This document shows, one piece after another, positions 63,320 to 64,000 of a stretch of DNA of 64,000 nucleotides. The number at the start of each line of letters is the position of its first letter. Positions within the stretch are counted from its first letter, which is position 1. Both the position numbers and the translations under genes were made by a program. This DNA is from Pseudonocardia cypriaca (lineage in GTDB: Bacteria > Actinomycetota > Actinomycetes > Mycobacteriales > Pseudonocardiaceae), in the NCBI RefSeq assembly GCF_006717045.1, contig NZ_VFPH01000001.1, positions 1,302,001 through 1,366,000 on the forward strand, written 5' to 3'. The notes beneath the pieces were generated by a model, which did no database searches, had not been told where the DNA came from, and saw only the letters and a program-made list of their open reading frames with translations.

Positions 63320-64000
63320 GATGACTGCACCGAGCAGTGTCGATCCTGCCCGTTTCCTGCGCGAGCACCTGGCCTCCGCCTTGCCGGACCTGCTGCGCCA
63401 GATGCTGACCACCTTCATCAAAACCCTGATGTCCGCCGAGGCCGACGCCGTCTGCGGCGCCAGCTACGGCGAATCGAGTCCGGACCGGACCAACGTGCGC
63501 AACGGCTACCGACACCGCGAGTTCGACACCCGCGCCGGCACCCTCGACATCGCGATCCCCAAGCTGCGCTCGGGGTCCTACTTCCCCGAGTGGTTGCTCG
63601 AGCGCCGCCGCCGCGCCGAACGCGCCCTCACCACCGTGGTGGCCACCTGCTACCTGCTCGGCGTGTCCACGCGACGGATGGAGAAGCTGGTCGACTCGTT
63701 GGGGATCACCCGGCTGTCCAAGTCGCAGGTCTCAACCATAGCCGCTGAGTTCGACGCCCACGTCGCAGACTTCCGCACCCGCCCACTCGACCAAGGCCCT
63801 TACACCTTCGTCGCCGACGCCCTCGTGCTCAAGGTCCGCGAGGGCGAGCGGGTGGTCAGCGTGCACGCCCTGCTCGTCACCGGCGTCAACGCCGATGGAC
63901 ATCGGGAGATCCTCGGTCTGCAGGTCACCTCGGCCGAGGACGGCGCCGGCTGGCTGGGGTTCTTCCGTGACCTGACCGCCCGCGGCCTGACCGGGGTCCG
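63320..64000 (+). CDS. IS256-family transposase (partial, runs off window end)
   Basis: Starts MTAPSSVDPARFLREHLASA. RTNVRNGYRHREFDTRAGTL, RRMEKLVDSLGITRLSKSQV and YTFVADALVLKVREGERVVS are the N-terminal and first catalytic blocks. It is clearly related to the transposase at 36330 but differs in many residues, so it is a different IS256 element. The D of VADALV sits in a slightly shorter context than VWVDALV in the other copy. The second and third catalytic acids lie beyond the window. Confidence 0.92.

Overview
The window is high-GC DNA from an actinobacterium. A Pseudonocardia-like member of the Pseudonocardiaceae fits best: there is a deazaflavin (F420)-dependent reductase, a decayed SsgA-like sporulation gene, GTG starts are common, and AbrB/integrase and serine-recombinase remnants recur. 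The genus is an inference. Ordinary housekeeping genes are absent. The window looks like an accessory region built of small intact operons separated by fragments of recombinases, transposases and truncated host genes. Many genes carry frameshifts.

Layout: 0-2.7 kb is a TetR regulator divergent from three oxidoreductase genes. 2.7-3.6 kb is a mosaic of transposase, isochorismatase and serine-recombinase scraps. 3.6-6.0 kb is a two-component system followed by a strong hairpin terminator. 6-9 kb holds gene fragments, an AT-richer Tat-exported amidohydrolase and a second recombinase scrap. 9-11 kb is a membrane-anchored BAAT-like thioesterase. 11-13.6 kb is a graveyard (PPK2/TPR chimera, SsgA-like pseudogene). 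13.6-16.9 kb encodes a DUF1028 protein, a class II glutamine amidotransferase and an M20 peptidase. 17.7-21.8 kb is an amine catabolism unit (copper amine oxidase, APC permease, unknown protein).

22.5-32.1 kb is a defence island: a Vsr-like endonuclease, a PD-(D/E)XK-type nuclease candidate, and a five-gene operon on the minus strand that looks like a divergent Wadjet (JetABCD) SMC system. It has one more small winged-helix subunit than the standard four genes. 34.3-42.9 kb is a second conflict/immunity region: a STAND (NB-ARC) ATPase with about 15 WD40 repeats, cleanly split by an IS256-family element with a perfect 8-bp target duplication, then an EACC1-like protein and a caspase-like protease carrying an IF2-N-like domain and membrane helices. 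43.3-44.4 kb is a degenerate IS3-family element. 44.9-45.6 kb encodes two tandem CBM21-like domains.

47.5-63 kb contains a galactose-oxidase-like Kelch protein, a WD40 tail plus alpha/beta hydrolase pseudogene, a block of unusual HTH/signalling proteins sharing a GVVVGDR-type motif that resembles bacterial amyloid (RHIM-like) signalling motifs, a decayed tyrosine recombinase, a frameshifted zinc metalloprotease, and a coiled-coil membrane protein. The window ends inside a second IS256-family transposase. Four copies of a 34-36 bp repeat with a variable G-run are scattered from 8.7 to 33.9 kb. All functional calls are from reading the sequence; no searches were run.
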